A DNA stretch of 29,026 nt, from NCBI GenBank assembly GCA_910578965.1, contig CAJTSP010000017.1:1-29026 (forward strand), read 5' to 3'. Each line of letters opens with the position of its first letter. The stretch's first letter is position 1. The notes beneath the pieces were generated by a model that searched no databases, was not told the DNA's origin, and saw only the letters and a list, made by a program, of their open reading frames with translations. The position numbers were made by a program, and so were the translations under genes. The DNA comes from an uncultured Oscillospiraceae bacterium (lineage in GTDB: Bacteria > Bacillota > Clostridia > Oscillospirales > Ruminococcaceae). This document shows, piece after piece, positions 8,010-14,702 of this stretch.

Positions 8010-8210
8010 TTGACGCGTGGCAAATTTGAAACGGTTGTTGCGGCACCCGAATACGATTTTCTCCGCAACGACCCGCCTCTGGGAGGCTGCATCATGCTTT
8101 TGGCTTTTGGGGGCAGCCACGCTTACGGCACAAAAGGTATAAGGAGGCAGGCGGCCGCCCGAAGCGGTATTCAGGCAGAGGTGTTGAAATCCCCAGAGCC
8201 AGTGCTATAA
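8010..8210 (+). pseudogene. Truncated nucleotidyltransferase (DNA polymerase beta-superfamily, PF10127-like) remnant
   Basis: Starting from TTG 8010, behind AAAGGGA, the reading frame gives EYDFLRNDPPLGGCIMLLAFGGSHAYGT. This strongly resembles the N-terminus of predicted nucleotidyltransferases that normally run SPEYDFL...LGGSHAYGTN and continue with an SDLDIRG metal-binding motif. Here the match ends right after SHAYGT. The frame continues as unrelated KGIRRQAAARSG sequence and stops at residue 67, so the catalytic aspartates and the rest of a protein of roughly 200-350 residues are missing. It probably marks a deletion that removed most of a gene once paired with cca. Family placement is from memory of the motif. 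Confidence 0.65.
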
Positions 8211-8211
8211 T
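8184..8211 (+). promoter_or_regulatory. Promoter downstream of the nucleotidyltransferase relic
   Basis: TTGAAA (8184-8189), 16-base spacer, TATAAT (8206-8211). It lies about 100 bases upstream of the signal-peptide-like ORF at 8312 and could also serve the transporter gene at 8650. Confidence 0.6.
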
Positions 8212-8311
8212 AAGGTAAAGGGAAAAGGGCCTTGAATACATATCCTTTCAAACCATAGCTAAGCAGTGAAAGGAAACAGCAAACACACAGCATCCAAAAA
8301 GGGAAATAAGG

Positions 8312-8464
8312 TTGTATGTAAAACTGCAAAAACTTGTTATCGTAATTTCTTTCACTCTGGCACTCTGGCTTTCAGCCTTACCGTCTGCAGGGTTAACGTC
8401 ACCTTGGCGGGCCTGTCGGCCGAGGCGGCTATGGGCAAGGGTGTGGCAGAGCAACTTTCTGTGA
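8312..8464 (+). CDS. Short signal-peptide-like ORF, possibly a broken secreted-protein gene
   Basis: From TTG 8312, just after AAAAAGGGAAATAAGG, the frame encodes MYVKLQKLVIVISFTLALWL followed by SALPSAGLTSP. This is a textbook signal peptide: a basic N-terminus, a hydrophobic core of about 14 residues and a small-residue cleavage site near SALPSAG. After this the 50-residue product becomes Trp/Arg-rich and stops. That looks like out-of-frame translation, so the gene may be frameshifted or truncated. A plausible promoter lies about 100 bases upstream. A longer frame at 8266-8550 overlaps it but shows no signal-like or family features. It could be a real short secreted peptide; confidence is low. 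Confidence 0.35.
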   Translation: MYVKLQKLVIVISFTLALWLSALPSAGLTSPWRACRPRRLWARVWQSNFL

Positions 8465-8649
8465 GTTATGGCACACGGCGGTTTATACTCCACGGCCCTT
8501 TTGCCCGCCTGTTTTGCAGGCAACCGGCGGAATCGCCTGTTTTCAGATAAATGCTCTGGTTTATGAAGAAGGGTTGTGGGCGGCCCCGATAGCCTTGACA
8601 GTCCCGTCAGGGCCGGTGGCCTTGCAAAATATCACTAAAGGACGTTTTT
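8465..8649. other. Non-coding gap before the transporter gene
   Basis: No gene is seen. It may hold the decayed remainder of the signal-peptide ORF. GCCTGTTTTGCAGGC-like short inverted segments are present near 8510-8522, but no clear terminator or promoter. Confidence 0.4.
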
Positions 8650-9822
8650 ATGAAGGATAGTGGCAAGTGGAAATTGACTCAGCAAACGGCGTCCAACCTG
8701 ATCGTGGTGCTGAGCGGGTTGACCTTTTATTTGGTGGGTACGCATTTTGACGCCGTGCGCGCCCAGCTAAGCGCGTTGTTTGGCATCATCGCTCCTTTTA
8801 TCTGGGGCATCGCGTTTGCCTATCTGCTGGACGGCCCGGTGCGGTTTTTTCAAAAACTGCTGCATGGCCGCCGTAAGCTGGCGATCCTCATTGCCTACCT
8901 GTTGGCTGCGGTAGTCATCGGCGTGCTGCTCGGGCTGGTGATCCCGCAGTTGGCGGACAGCGTGATGATCCTTATCAATAATGTACCCATGTACCTGCAG
9001 CGGATGGACGTTTTCGTGGCCCAGCTTCCTATTGAGGTAGAGGGGCTGGAGGAGCTGCTGGGCTCCTACTCCGAGCTGGTGCAAAAGGCTACGGCCCTGA
9101 TTTCCTCGCTGCTGCCGCGGCTTTTGGATTACGGCATCGCTATTGGCAGCGGAGTGGTTTCGGCTATTACGGCGGTCATCTCTTCCGTTTATATGCTGCT
9201 GGGCAAGGAAAAGCTGCTTCACCAACTGCGCAAGGTGTCGGTGGCCTTTTTGCCCGATACAAAGGCCACCCGCCTGATGGCGATCTGCCGCCATGCAAAC
9301 GGCGTATTTAGTGGGTTTATCAACGGCAAGATCATCGACAGCGTTATCATTGGGGTCATCTGCTTTATTGTGACCTCCATTTTTGGTATGCCTTTCGCAC
9401 TGCTCATCAGCGTTATTGTGGGAGCTACCAATGTCATCCCGTTTTTTGGGCCCTTTATCGGAGCAATCCCCAGCATCATGATCCTGCTCATCGTCAACCC
9501 CATCAGCGCGCTGGAGTTTGGCATCTTTGTTATCGTCCTGCAGCAGTTCGACGGAAACATCCTTGGCCCCAAGATTTTGGGCGATTCCACCGGGCTGCCT
9601 GCGCTTTGGGTGCTGGTGGCCATCATTGTGGGCGGCGGGCTGTTTGGGTTTGCCGGCATGCTGATGGGGGTGCCTACCTTTGCGGTGCTCTACTCTCTCA
9701 GCAGCGATATCCTGGCGGCAAGGCTGCGCGGCAAGGGCCTGGATATGCAGGGGAGGCCGCTGGCCCCTGCTGAGCAGCCGCAGGAACCGGCGCAGGCCGA
9801 AAGTACCGAACAGCGTCTCTAA
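8650..9822 (+). CDS. AI-2E family transporter (UPF0118 membrane protein)
   Basis: A 390-residue integral membrane protein of the AI-2E/UPF0118 family, whose studied members include the AI-2 exporter TqsA, YtvI-type proteins and Na+/H+ antiporter-like proteins. It has two N-terminal membrane helices (about residues 14-60), a third near 75-100, a soluble segment with amphipathic helices (about 100-190), then clustered C-terminal helices. The family signature region GATNVIPFFGPFIGAIPS is followed by LQQFDGNILGPKILGDSTGLPALWVL. A Pro/Gln/Glu-rich tail ends the protein. ATG 8650 has AAAGGA about 8 bases upstream. Substrate and direction cannot be inferred. It stands alone and is followed by a strong terminator. 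The mtnN gene further on affects the AI-2 precursor pathway, but no functional link is shown. Confidence 0.9.
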   Translation: MKDSGKWKLTQQTASNLIVVLSGLTFYLVGTHFDAVRAQLSALFGIIAPFIWGIAFAYLLDGPVRFFQKLLHGRRKLAILIAYLLAAVVIGVLLGLVIPQLADSVMILINNVPMYLQRMDVFVAQLPIEVEGLEELLGSYSELVQKATALISSLLPRLLDYGIAIGSGVVSAITAVISSVYMLLGKEKLLHQLRKVSVAFLPDTKATRLMAICRHANGVFSGFINGKIIDSVIIGVICFIVTSIFGMPFALLISVIVGATNVIPFFGPFIGAIPSIMILLIVNPISALEFGIFVIVLQQFDGNILGPKILGDSTGLPALWVLVAIIVGGGLFGFAGMLMGVPTFAVLYSLSSDILAARLRGKGLDMQGRPLAPAEQPQEPAQAESTEQRL

Positions 9823-9846
9823 ACAAAAAGACGATATTTTGCACAA

Positions 9847-9883
9847 AAGAGGGGCGGCCCATGCGGGCCGCCCCTCTTGCTTT
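9847..9883 (+). terminator. Strong GC hairpin terminator after the AI-2E gene
   Basis: A perfect 14-bp stem: AAGAGGGGCGGCCC (9847-9860), loop ATGC, and the exact complement (9865-9878), then GCTTTG. The T-tract is short, but the A-rich/T-rich flanks extend the stem. Likely terminator. Confidence 0.8.
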
Positions 9884-9943
9884 GCGCGGCAAAACGGGTT
9901 TGAGGGGGCGGCGGTTTTAGGTGGTTTCCCTTGGATTTTTGCA

Positions 9944-9972
9944 TTGTAATTCGGGAGCGGATATGGTATACT
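9944..9972 (+). promoter_or_regulatory. guaB promoter
   Basis: TTGTAA (9944-9949), 17-base spacer, TATACT (9967-9972), about 90 bases before the guaB start. Confidence 0.6.
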
Positions 9973-10003
9973 ATGCGGAAAACAATTGAGCCGAAAACAA
10001 CCC

Positions 10004-10034
10004 GGAAAGAGCGGCCATCTGCCGCCGGCTTTCC
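10004..10034 (+). other. Stem-loop in guaB leader
   Basis: GGAAAG (10004-10009) pairs with CTTTCC (10029-10034) and an inner CGGC (10012-10015) pairs with GCCG (10021-10024), between the promoter and the ribosome binding site. It does not match the purine riboswitch core that I know. It may be only a structural 5' hairpin. Confidence 0.4.
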
Positions 10035-10062
10035 ACGGAATAAGAAAGAAGGAGATCAGAAC

Positions 10063-11565
10063 ATGGCCTATTATTTTGAAGAGCCGTCCCGGACGTTTGG
10101 GGAATACCTGCTGGTGCCCGGCTATTCCTCTTCCGAATGTGTCCCGGATGCAGTCAGCCTCAAGACCCCTCTGGTCAGGTACCGCAAGGGTGAGGAGGAC
10201 TGCCCCCTTACTCTGAATATCCCGATGGTCAGCTCGATCATGCAGTCGGTTTCGGGCGAAAACCTCGCCATCGCTTTGGCAAAACAGGGGGGGATTGCTT
10301 TTATTTACGGCTCTCAAAGTATAGCGGATGAGGCTGCGATGGTTTCGCGGGTCAAAAGCTACAAAAAAGGCTTTGTATCCAGCGACTCGAATCTTTCGCC
10401 TGAGGCAACCTTGGCTGATGTACTGGCCTTAAAAGAAAAAACCGGCCATTCTACCGTTGCTATCACCGATGATGGTACCGCAAACGGCCGTTTGTTGGGC
10501 ATTGTGGCCAGCCGGGATTATCGTATCAGCCGTATGAGCACCGACCTTAAGGTTGCCGAGTTCATGACCCCCTTTGATAAGCTGGTGACTGCACCCGATA
10601 CCACGACCCTAAAGGAAGCCAACGACATTATCTGGGACAATAAAATCAACAGCCTGCCCCTGATCGATGCCGAGGGCCGGCTCAAGTACATGGTGTTCCG
10701 CAAAGACTATGACAGCCACAAAGAAAACGTCCATGAGCTGCTGGACGCCGGCAAGAGCTATGTCGTGGGCGCGGGCATCAACACCCGCGATTACGCCGAG
10801 CGGGTGCCCGCGTTGGTGGATGCCGGGGTAGACGTGCTCTGCATCGATTCCTCCGAGGGCTTTTCGGAGTGGCAGGCACGCACCCTTGCTTGGGTGCGTG
10901 AGCATTACGGCGATACCGTCAAGGTAGGCGCGGGCAATGTGGTGGATCGTGAGGGTTTCCGCTTTTTGGCCGAGGCCGGGGCAGATTTTGTCAAGATTGG
11001 TATTGGCGGCGGTTCCATCTGCATCACCCGCGAGACCAAGGGTATCGGCCGCGGCCAGGCAACGGCTGTAATTGAGGTAGCCCGTGCCCGGGACGAATAT
11101 TATAGGGAAACCGGCGTGTATGTGCCCATCTGCTCGGACGGCGGCATTGTGCACGATTACCATATCACCCTCGCCCTTGCCATGGGTGCAGATTTTGTGA
11201 TGCTGGGCCGCTACTTTGCCCGCTTTGACGAGAGCCCCAGCAACAAGCTGCGCATCAACGGCAGTTATGTAAAGGAGTATTGGGGCGAGGGCTCCAACCG
11301 GGCCCGCAACTGGCAGCGATACGACCTGGGCGGCGCCACAAAACTCAGCTTCGAAGAGGGGGTCGACAGCTATGTGCCCTATGCCGGCAGTTTGGCCGAC
11401 GGCGTAACCACTACCCTATATAAGGTGCGTAGCACCATGTGCAACTGCGGCGCGCTCTCAATCCCGGAGCTGCAGCAAAAGGCCCGGCTTACCGTGGTAT
11501 CCTCCACCAGCATTGTAGAGGGCGGCAGCCATGACGTTATCCTTAAAAACAACCCCGCCAACTGA
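10063..11565 (+). CDS. guaB: IMP dehydrogenase, Tritrichomonas foetus-like subtype
   Basis: Oxidises IMP to XMP with NAD+, the committed step to guanine nucleotides. The 500-residue product has the split TIM barrel with two CBS domains (about residues 103-225; RDYRISRMS, FRKDYD). Catalytic Cys320 lies in GIGGGSICITRE, where most bacterial enzymes have GIGPGSICTTR. The mobile flap carries Arg419-Tyr420 in NWQRYDLGG, and SDGGI precedes the barrel end. From memory, almost every diagnostic stretch (SQSI, AGINTRD, CIDSSEGFSEW, KGIGRGQATAVI, STMCNCGAL, IVEGG) matches the well-studied T. foetus enzyme, with catalytic residues offset by one (Cys319, Arg418/Tyr419). ATG 10063 has AAGGAGA 7 bases upstream. 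A single-gene unit with its own promoter. Confidence 0.97.
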   Translation: MAYYFEEPSRTFGEYLLVPGYSSSECVPDAVSLKTPLVRYRKGEEDCPLTLNIPMVSSIMQSVSGENLAIALAKQGGIAFIYGSQSIADEAAMVSRVKSYKKGFVSSDSNLSPEATLADVLALKEKTGHSTVAITDDGTANGRLLGIVASRDYRISRMSTDLKVAEFMTPFDKLVTAPDTTTLKEANDIIWDNKINSLPLIDAEGRLKYMVFRKDYDSHKENVHELLDAGKSYVVGAGINTRDYAERVPALVDAGVDVLCIDSSEGFSEWQARTLAWVREHYGDTVKVGAGNVVDREGFRFLAEAGADFVKIGIGGGSICITRETKGIGRGQATAVIEVARARDEYYRETGVYVPICSDGGIVHDYHITLALAMGADFVMLGRYFARFDESPSNKLRINGSYVKEYWGEGSNRARNWQRYDLGGATKLSFEEGVDSYVPYAGSLADGVTTTLYKVRSTMCNCGALSIPELQQKARLTVVSSTSIVEGGSHDVILKNNPAN

Positions 11566-11891
11566 TTCTTTGCTGCGTTCATCAAAGGGCTTGTCTTGCG
11601 CTGGATACCGATAACACGCAGTTTCATGGTTCTTTTCCTCGCTTTCTGTTCCTTGCGGGCTGGTTCCGGCCAGTTTCGATTGACAGGTTTCCCGGGCCAG
11701 CGCCCGGCCCGCGGGCCGGGCGCTGGCTTGCGCTTACGGCTGCGCGGGCCGGGGCCGGACGCTCCGGGCAGGTCTATTAGTTCGGAAAAGCCGGCCTTTC
11801 CTTTTGTTGTCCTTGCGGGCTTTGCAACAGGACGCTGCCTGTTGCGTTAATTCTGGAACAGAAAGGGTTTACTTTTTGTATAAAATAATCC
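11566..11891. other. Intergenic region after guaB
   Basis: About 330 bases with no convincing gene; an open frame at 11596-11850 is Pro/Gly/Arg-rich and looks spurious. It contains the palindrome at 11696-11727, a 12-base direct repeat (TCCTTGCGGGCT at 11650-11661 and 11810-11821), and a hairpin GCAACAGG/CCTGTTGC at 11824-11845 that may terminate transcription before the ylxM promoter. Confidence 0.5.
11696..11727. repeat. Perfect 32-bp all-GC-rich palindrome
   Basis: The left arm GCCAGCGCCCGGCCC (11696-11710) is followed by central GC and the exact reverse complement (11713-11727). It could fold into a very stable hairpin or cruciform. It lies about 130 bases after the guaB stop and has no T-run, so its role as a terminator is uncertain. 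Confidence 0.85.
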
Positions 11892-11920
11892 TTGACATAA
11901 ACTGGAATATCTGCTATAAT
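11892..11920 (+). promoter_or_regulatory. Consensus promoter of the ylxM-ffh operon
   Basis: Perfect sigma-A promoter: TTGACA (11892-11897), 17-base spacer, TATAAT (11915-11920). The ylxM start lies about 75 bases downstream. Confidence 0.92.
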
Positions 11921-11995
11921 ATGCAACTGTAAAGCAAAATGCTTTACACCGGAGGCGGGCCGGTTGCGCCAGGCCCGGGCAGGGAGGTGAGGGCA

Positions 11996-12361
11996 GTGGC
12001 AAAGAACCTTGAGATTTCTTATCTTTTGGATTTTTACGGTGATGTCCTCACCGAGAAGCAGCGGGACGTGATGGAACAGTACTACAACGACGATTTGTCC
12101 CTGGCCGAGATTGCGGACAATTTCGGCATTACCCGTCAGGGTGTTCGGGATTCCATCAAGCGCGGCGAGAGCATTATCCTGGAGCTGGAAAGCAAGATCG
12201 GCTTTGCCGCCCGCTACAGCGCAGTGCGGGAAGGGCTTGCCCGGCTGGAGAGCCTCGCACGGGACGTCCGCTTTTATAATGCCGGCCGCTACACCGGCTC
12301 GGACGAGATCGATCGCGCTGCGGGCGAGATGCTGCGGGTGATTGGCGAAATCACCGAATAA
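11996..12361 (+). CDS. ylxM: YlxM/p13-like putative helix-turn-helix protein (UPF0122)
   Basis: A 121-residue protein that almost always precedes ffh in Firmicutes and is thought to assist or regulate the signal recognition particle pathway. The start AKNLEISYLLDFYGDVLTEKQ and the sigma-like helix-turn-helix LSLAEIADNFGITRQGVRDS (about residues 37-56) are typical, followed by a helical C-terminal part. GTG 11996 is chosen because family members begin here and AGGGAGGTGA is about 6 bases upstream; an ATG at 11939 would add an unconserved Gly/Pro-rich segment. The ffh gene starts 23 bases after the stop. Confidence 0.93.
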   Translation: MAKNLEISYLLDFYGDVLTEKQRDVMEQYYNDDLSLAEIADNFGITRQGVRDSIKRGESIILELESKIGFAARYSAVREGLARLESLARDVRFYNAGRYTGSDEIDRAAGEMLRVIGEITE

Positions 12362-12384
12362 CCGGCAAGGGGGCGAGGCAGAAT

Positions 12385-13719
12385 ATGGCGTTTACATCCC
12401 TGTCCGACCGGCTGGCCGGTGTGTTCAAAAAGCTGCGGGGCAAGGGCAAGCTCAGCGAGGCGGATATCAAGGCCGCCATGCGCGAGGTGCGCATGGCTCT
12501 TCTGGAGGCCGACGTCAACTACCAGGTCGCCAAAGACTTCTGCGCCGGCGTTTCCCAGCGGGCTATGGGCAGCGAGGTCATGGAAAGCCTCACCCCCGCC
12601 CAGCAGGTGGTCAAGATCGTCAACGAGGAGCTCACCGCCTTAATGGGCGGCCAGGAGGCCGCGCGCATCCACATCAAAAGCAAAGGCCCAACCATCCTTA
12701 TGCTCTGCGGCCTGCAGGGCAACGGCAAAACCACCCATGCCGCCAAGCTCGGCAAGTATTTCCTCAAGCAGGGGCACCGCCCGCTACTGGTGGCCTGCGA
12801 CATCTACCGCCCGGCTGCCATCGAGCAGTTGCAGGTGGTGGGCAGGCAGGCCGGGGTGCCGGTGTTCACCCTGGCGGGTGAACAGCCCGAGGAAATTGCC
12901 CGCAGGGCGGCCGCCCACGCAAGGGATCACGGCAATGACATTGTGTTGCTGGACACCGCCGGCCGGCTGCATATCGACCAGGAGCTGATGGACGAGTTGG
13001 GCCGTATCCGAGAGGCTGTTGCGGTGGACGAGGTGCTGCTGGTGGTGGACGCCATGGCCGGCCAGGACGCGGTCAATGTGGCCAAAACCTTCCACGAGGC
13101 GGTTGGGGTAGACGGTATCGTCCTTACCAAAACCGACGGCGATACCCGCGGCGGCGCGGCCCTCAGCGTGCTGGCCGTTACCGGCAAGCCCATCAAGTTC
13201 CAGGGCGTGGGCGAAAAGCTGGACGACCTTGAGGTCTTCCACCCCGGGCGGATGGCCGGGCGTATCCTTGGCATGGGGGACGTGCTCAGCCTGATCGAGA
13301 AGGCCCAGACAGACCTGGACGAAAAGAAGGCCGAGGAAACTGCCAAGCGCCTGCGCGAAAACCGGTTTGACATGAACGACATGCTGGACCAGTTTGCCCA
13401 GATGAAAAAGATGGGCGGCGCGGCGGCAATGCTCTCGATGTTCCCGGGAGGCAACAGGATCGACCCTGCCCAATTGGACGAAAAGGTCTTTACCCACATC
13501 GAGGCCATTATTTACAGCATGACCCCTGCCGAGCGGGAAAAGCCGTCTATCATCAACCCCAAGCGCAAACGGCGGATCGCGGCCGGCAGCGGCACCAGCG
13601 TGGAGGAGGTCAACCGGCTTTTGCGCCAGTTTGAGATGCTACAAAAAATGATGCGCCAGGCCAGGAAGAACCCTAAGGCCTTCAGCCGGCGCATGGGGCT
13701 GGGCGGTCTGCCCATGTAG
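12385..13719 (+). CDS. ffh: Signal recognition particle protein Ffh (SRP54)
   Basis: GTPase subunit of the signal recognition particle; it binds signal sequences and SRP RNA and delivers ribosomes to FtsY and the membrane. The 444 residues show the N domain (about 1-85), the G domain with P-loop GLQGNGKTT (109-117), CDIYRPAAIEQL, DTAGR (190-194) and TKTDGDTRGGAAL (248-260), and a C-terminal M domain with RFDMNDMLDQFAQMKKMGG. The M domain ends with GSGTSVEEVNRLLRQFEMLQKMM. The P-loop Ser-to-Asn and TKLD-to-TKTD variants are mild departures from the common form, and all key residues are present. The ribosome binding site (GGGCGAGG) is modest. Second gene of the operon. Confidence 0.98.
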   Translation: MAFTSLSDRLAGVFKKLRGKGKLSEADIKAAMREVRMALLEADVNYQVAKDFCAGVSQRAMGSEVMESLTPAQQVVKIVNEELTALMGGQEAARIHIKSKGPTILMLCGLQGNGKTTHAAKLGKYFLKQGHRPLLVACDIYRPAAIEQLQVVGRQAGVPVFTLAGEQPEEIARRAAAHARDHGNDIVLLDTAGRLHIDQELMDELGRIREAVAVDEVLLVVDAMAGQDAVNVAKTFHEAVGVDGIVLTKTDGDTRGGAALSVLAVTGKPIKFQGVGEKLDDLEVFHPGRMAGRILGMGDVLSLIEKAQTDLDEKKAEETAKRLRENRFDMNDMLDQFAQMKKMGGAAAMLSMFPGGNRIDPAQLDEKVFTHIEAIIYSMTPAEREKPSIINPKRKRRIAAGSGTSVEEVNRLLRQFEMLQKMMRQARKNPKAFSRRMGLGGLPM

Positions 13720-13792
13720 GACGCGCCGCCCGCGCAAATTTGTTGGTATGGTTCCGCCGTGCAAAAAATGCGGCGCGGCCATGCAAAATACA

Positions 13793-13813
13793 AAGGGGCC
13801 CAACAAGCCCCTT
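13793..13813 (+). terminator. Weak hairpin after ffh
   Basis: AAGGGGC (13793-13799) pairs with GCCCCTT (13807-13813), followed by CTCCCGCTTTCTT. It has a short stem and no clean T-run, so it may be an attenuator or processing site between ffh and rpsP rather than a full terminator. Confidence 0.35.
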
Positions 13814-13888
13814 CTCCCGCTTTCTTAGCGGCGGTTCCATAAGAAAACAAAGCCGCCCATTCTACTGGTTAGCCGCATCCGTTGCGTC

Positions 13889-13928
13889 AGGAAAGTTTGG
13901 AATACACAAAGTATTCCTTCGCTTTCCT
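13889..13928 (+). other. Long stem-loop in rpsP leader
   Basis: AGGAAAG (13889-13895) pairs with CTTTCCT (13922-13928), and inside it GGAATAC (13899-13905) pairs with GTATTCC (13911-13917) around an ACAAA loop. It lies in the 339-base gap between ffh and rpsP, in which I see no gene and only poor promoter matches. It could be a leader regulatory element or an RNA-processing site. Confidence 0.55.
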
Positions 13929-14058
13929 TCCTTGTGGCTGTAGCCGCCCCGCGAATGTGCGGTGGATCGAATTTGATTTGGATTCTTTGTTTTCTTATCT
14001 CACCACCGCTTTTGGGGGCGGGCAGACAAAGCTACACAATTTTCAGGAGGTAATAGAA

Positions 14059-14301
14059 ATGGCAGTAAAAATCCGGCTGCGCCGTATGGGCGCAAAAAAG
14101 GCGCCCTTCTACCGTGTGGTGGTGGCGGACAGCCGCTTCCCCCGTGACGGCCGCTTCATCGAGGAGATCGGCTATTACGACCCCACCAAGGACCCGGTTG
14201 TGGTAAACATCGACGGCGAAAAGGCCAAACAGTGGATCGCCAACGGCGCGCAGCCTACCGATACGGTACGGGTTCTGCTTAAAAAATCCAACATCCTCTG
14301 A
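14059..14301 (+). CDS. rpsP: 30S ribosomal protein S16
   Basis: An 80-residue S16 protein, a small-subunit assembly protein that binds 16S rRNA near its 5' domain. The start MAVKIRLRRMGAKKAPFYR and YYDPTKDPVVV followed by WIANGAQPTDTVR are characteristic over the full length. ATG 14059 is fixed by homology and by CAGGAGGTAA about 7 bases upstream; an in-frame extension to 13882 has no ribosome binding site or conserved sequence. It is third in the cluster and is followed 58 bases later by khpA. Confidence 0.98.
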   Translation: MAVKIRLRRMGAKKAPFYRVVVADSRFPRDGRFIEEIGYYDPTKDPVVVNIDGEKAKQWIANGAQPTDTVRVLLKKSNIL

Positions 14302-14359
14302 CCGTCTGGCCTTGATTGAGGGCAAAAAACAAACTGCTTAAAAATGGAGGGACATACCC

Positions 14360-14593
14360 ATGCAGGAACTGCTGCTTGCTGTTGCCAGGGGCCTTGTGGA
14401 TGAGCCGAATTCGGTGCGGGTTTCTGCCGAGGAACCGCGTGAGGACGGCACGGTCGTCTACCACCTGAGCGTGGCGGAGGGCGACATGGGCAGGGTCATT
14501 GGTAAGCAGGGCCGTATTGCAAAGGCCATCCGCATCGTTATGCGGGCTGCCGCGGTGCGCCGCGGCGAAAAGGCCATGGTTGAGATTGATTGA
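14360..14593 (+). CDS. khpA: KH-domain RNA-binding protein KhpA (YlqC)
   Basis: A 77-residue protein made of a single KH domain, with the GxxG loop in VIGKQGRIAKAIR (GKQG at residues 48-51). KhpA pairs with KhpB in Gram-positive bacteria, binds RNAs and influences cell length and division; it routinely sits between rpsP and rimM, as here. The N-terminal MQELLLAVARGLVDEPNSV is typical. ATG 14360 has TGGAGG upstream. A terminator-like hairpin follows about 28 bases after the stop, although the next gene of the conserved cluster is close. Confidence 0.95.
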   Translation: MQELLLAVARGLVDEPNSVRVSAEEPREDGTVVYHLSVAEGDMGRVIGKQGRIAKAIRIVMRAAAVRRGEKAMVEID

Positions 14594-14621
14594 GCGTTGG
14601 CGCTTAAGGCAAAACGAGGGG

Positions 14622-14654
14622 GGCTGCTGCAGTTTGCCCTGCAGCGGCCTTTTT
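14622..14654 (+). terminator. Intrinsic terminator between khpA and rimM
   Basis: GGCTGCTGCAG (14622-14632), loop TTTGCC, then CTGCAGCGGCC (14639-14649; one G-U pair), then TTTTTG. It has all the marks of an intrinsic terminator, yet the conserved operon partner rimM starts 49 bases later, so it is either partial or rimM-trmD has its own promoter, which I could not find. Confidence 0.8.
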
Positions 14655-14702
14655 GTCGTTTAGGGCCCGCTTTTGGGACGCAAAAAGGGAGGTTACGGGC
14701 GT

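Noticed and set aside
8767..10317. Minus-strand open frame of 516 codons across the AI-2E gene and the start of guaB
   Set aside because: His/Gln/Asp-rich antisense shadow spanning a strong terminator and two real genes; no motif.
11596..11850. Small ORF after guaB with a hydrophobic start
   Set aside because: It runs through the 32-bp palindrome, giving Pro/Gly/Arg repeats, and has no ribosome binding site.
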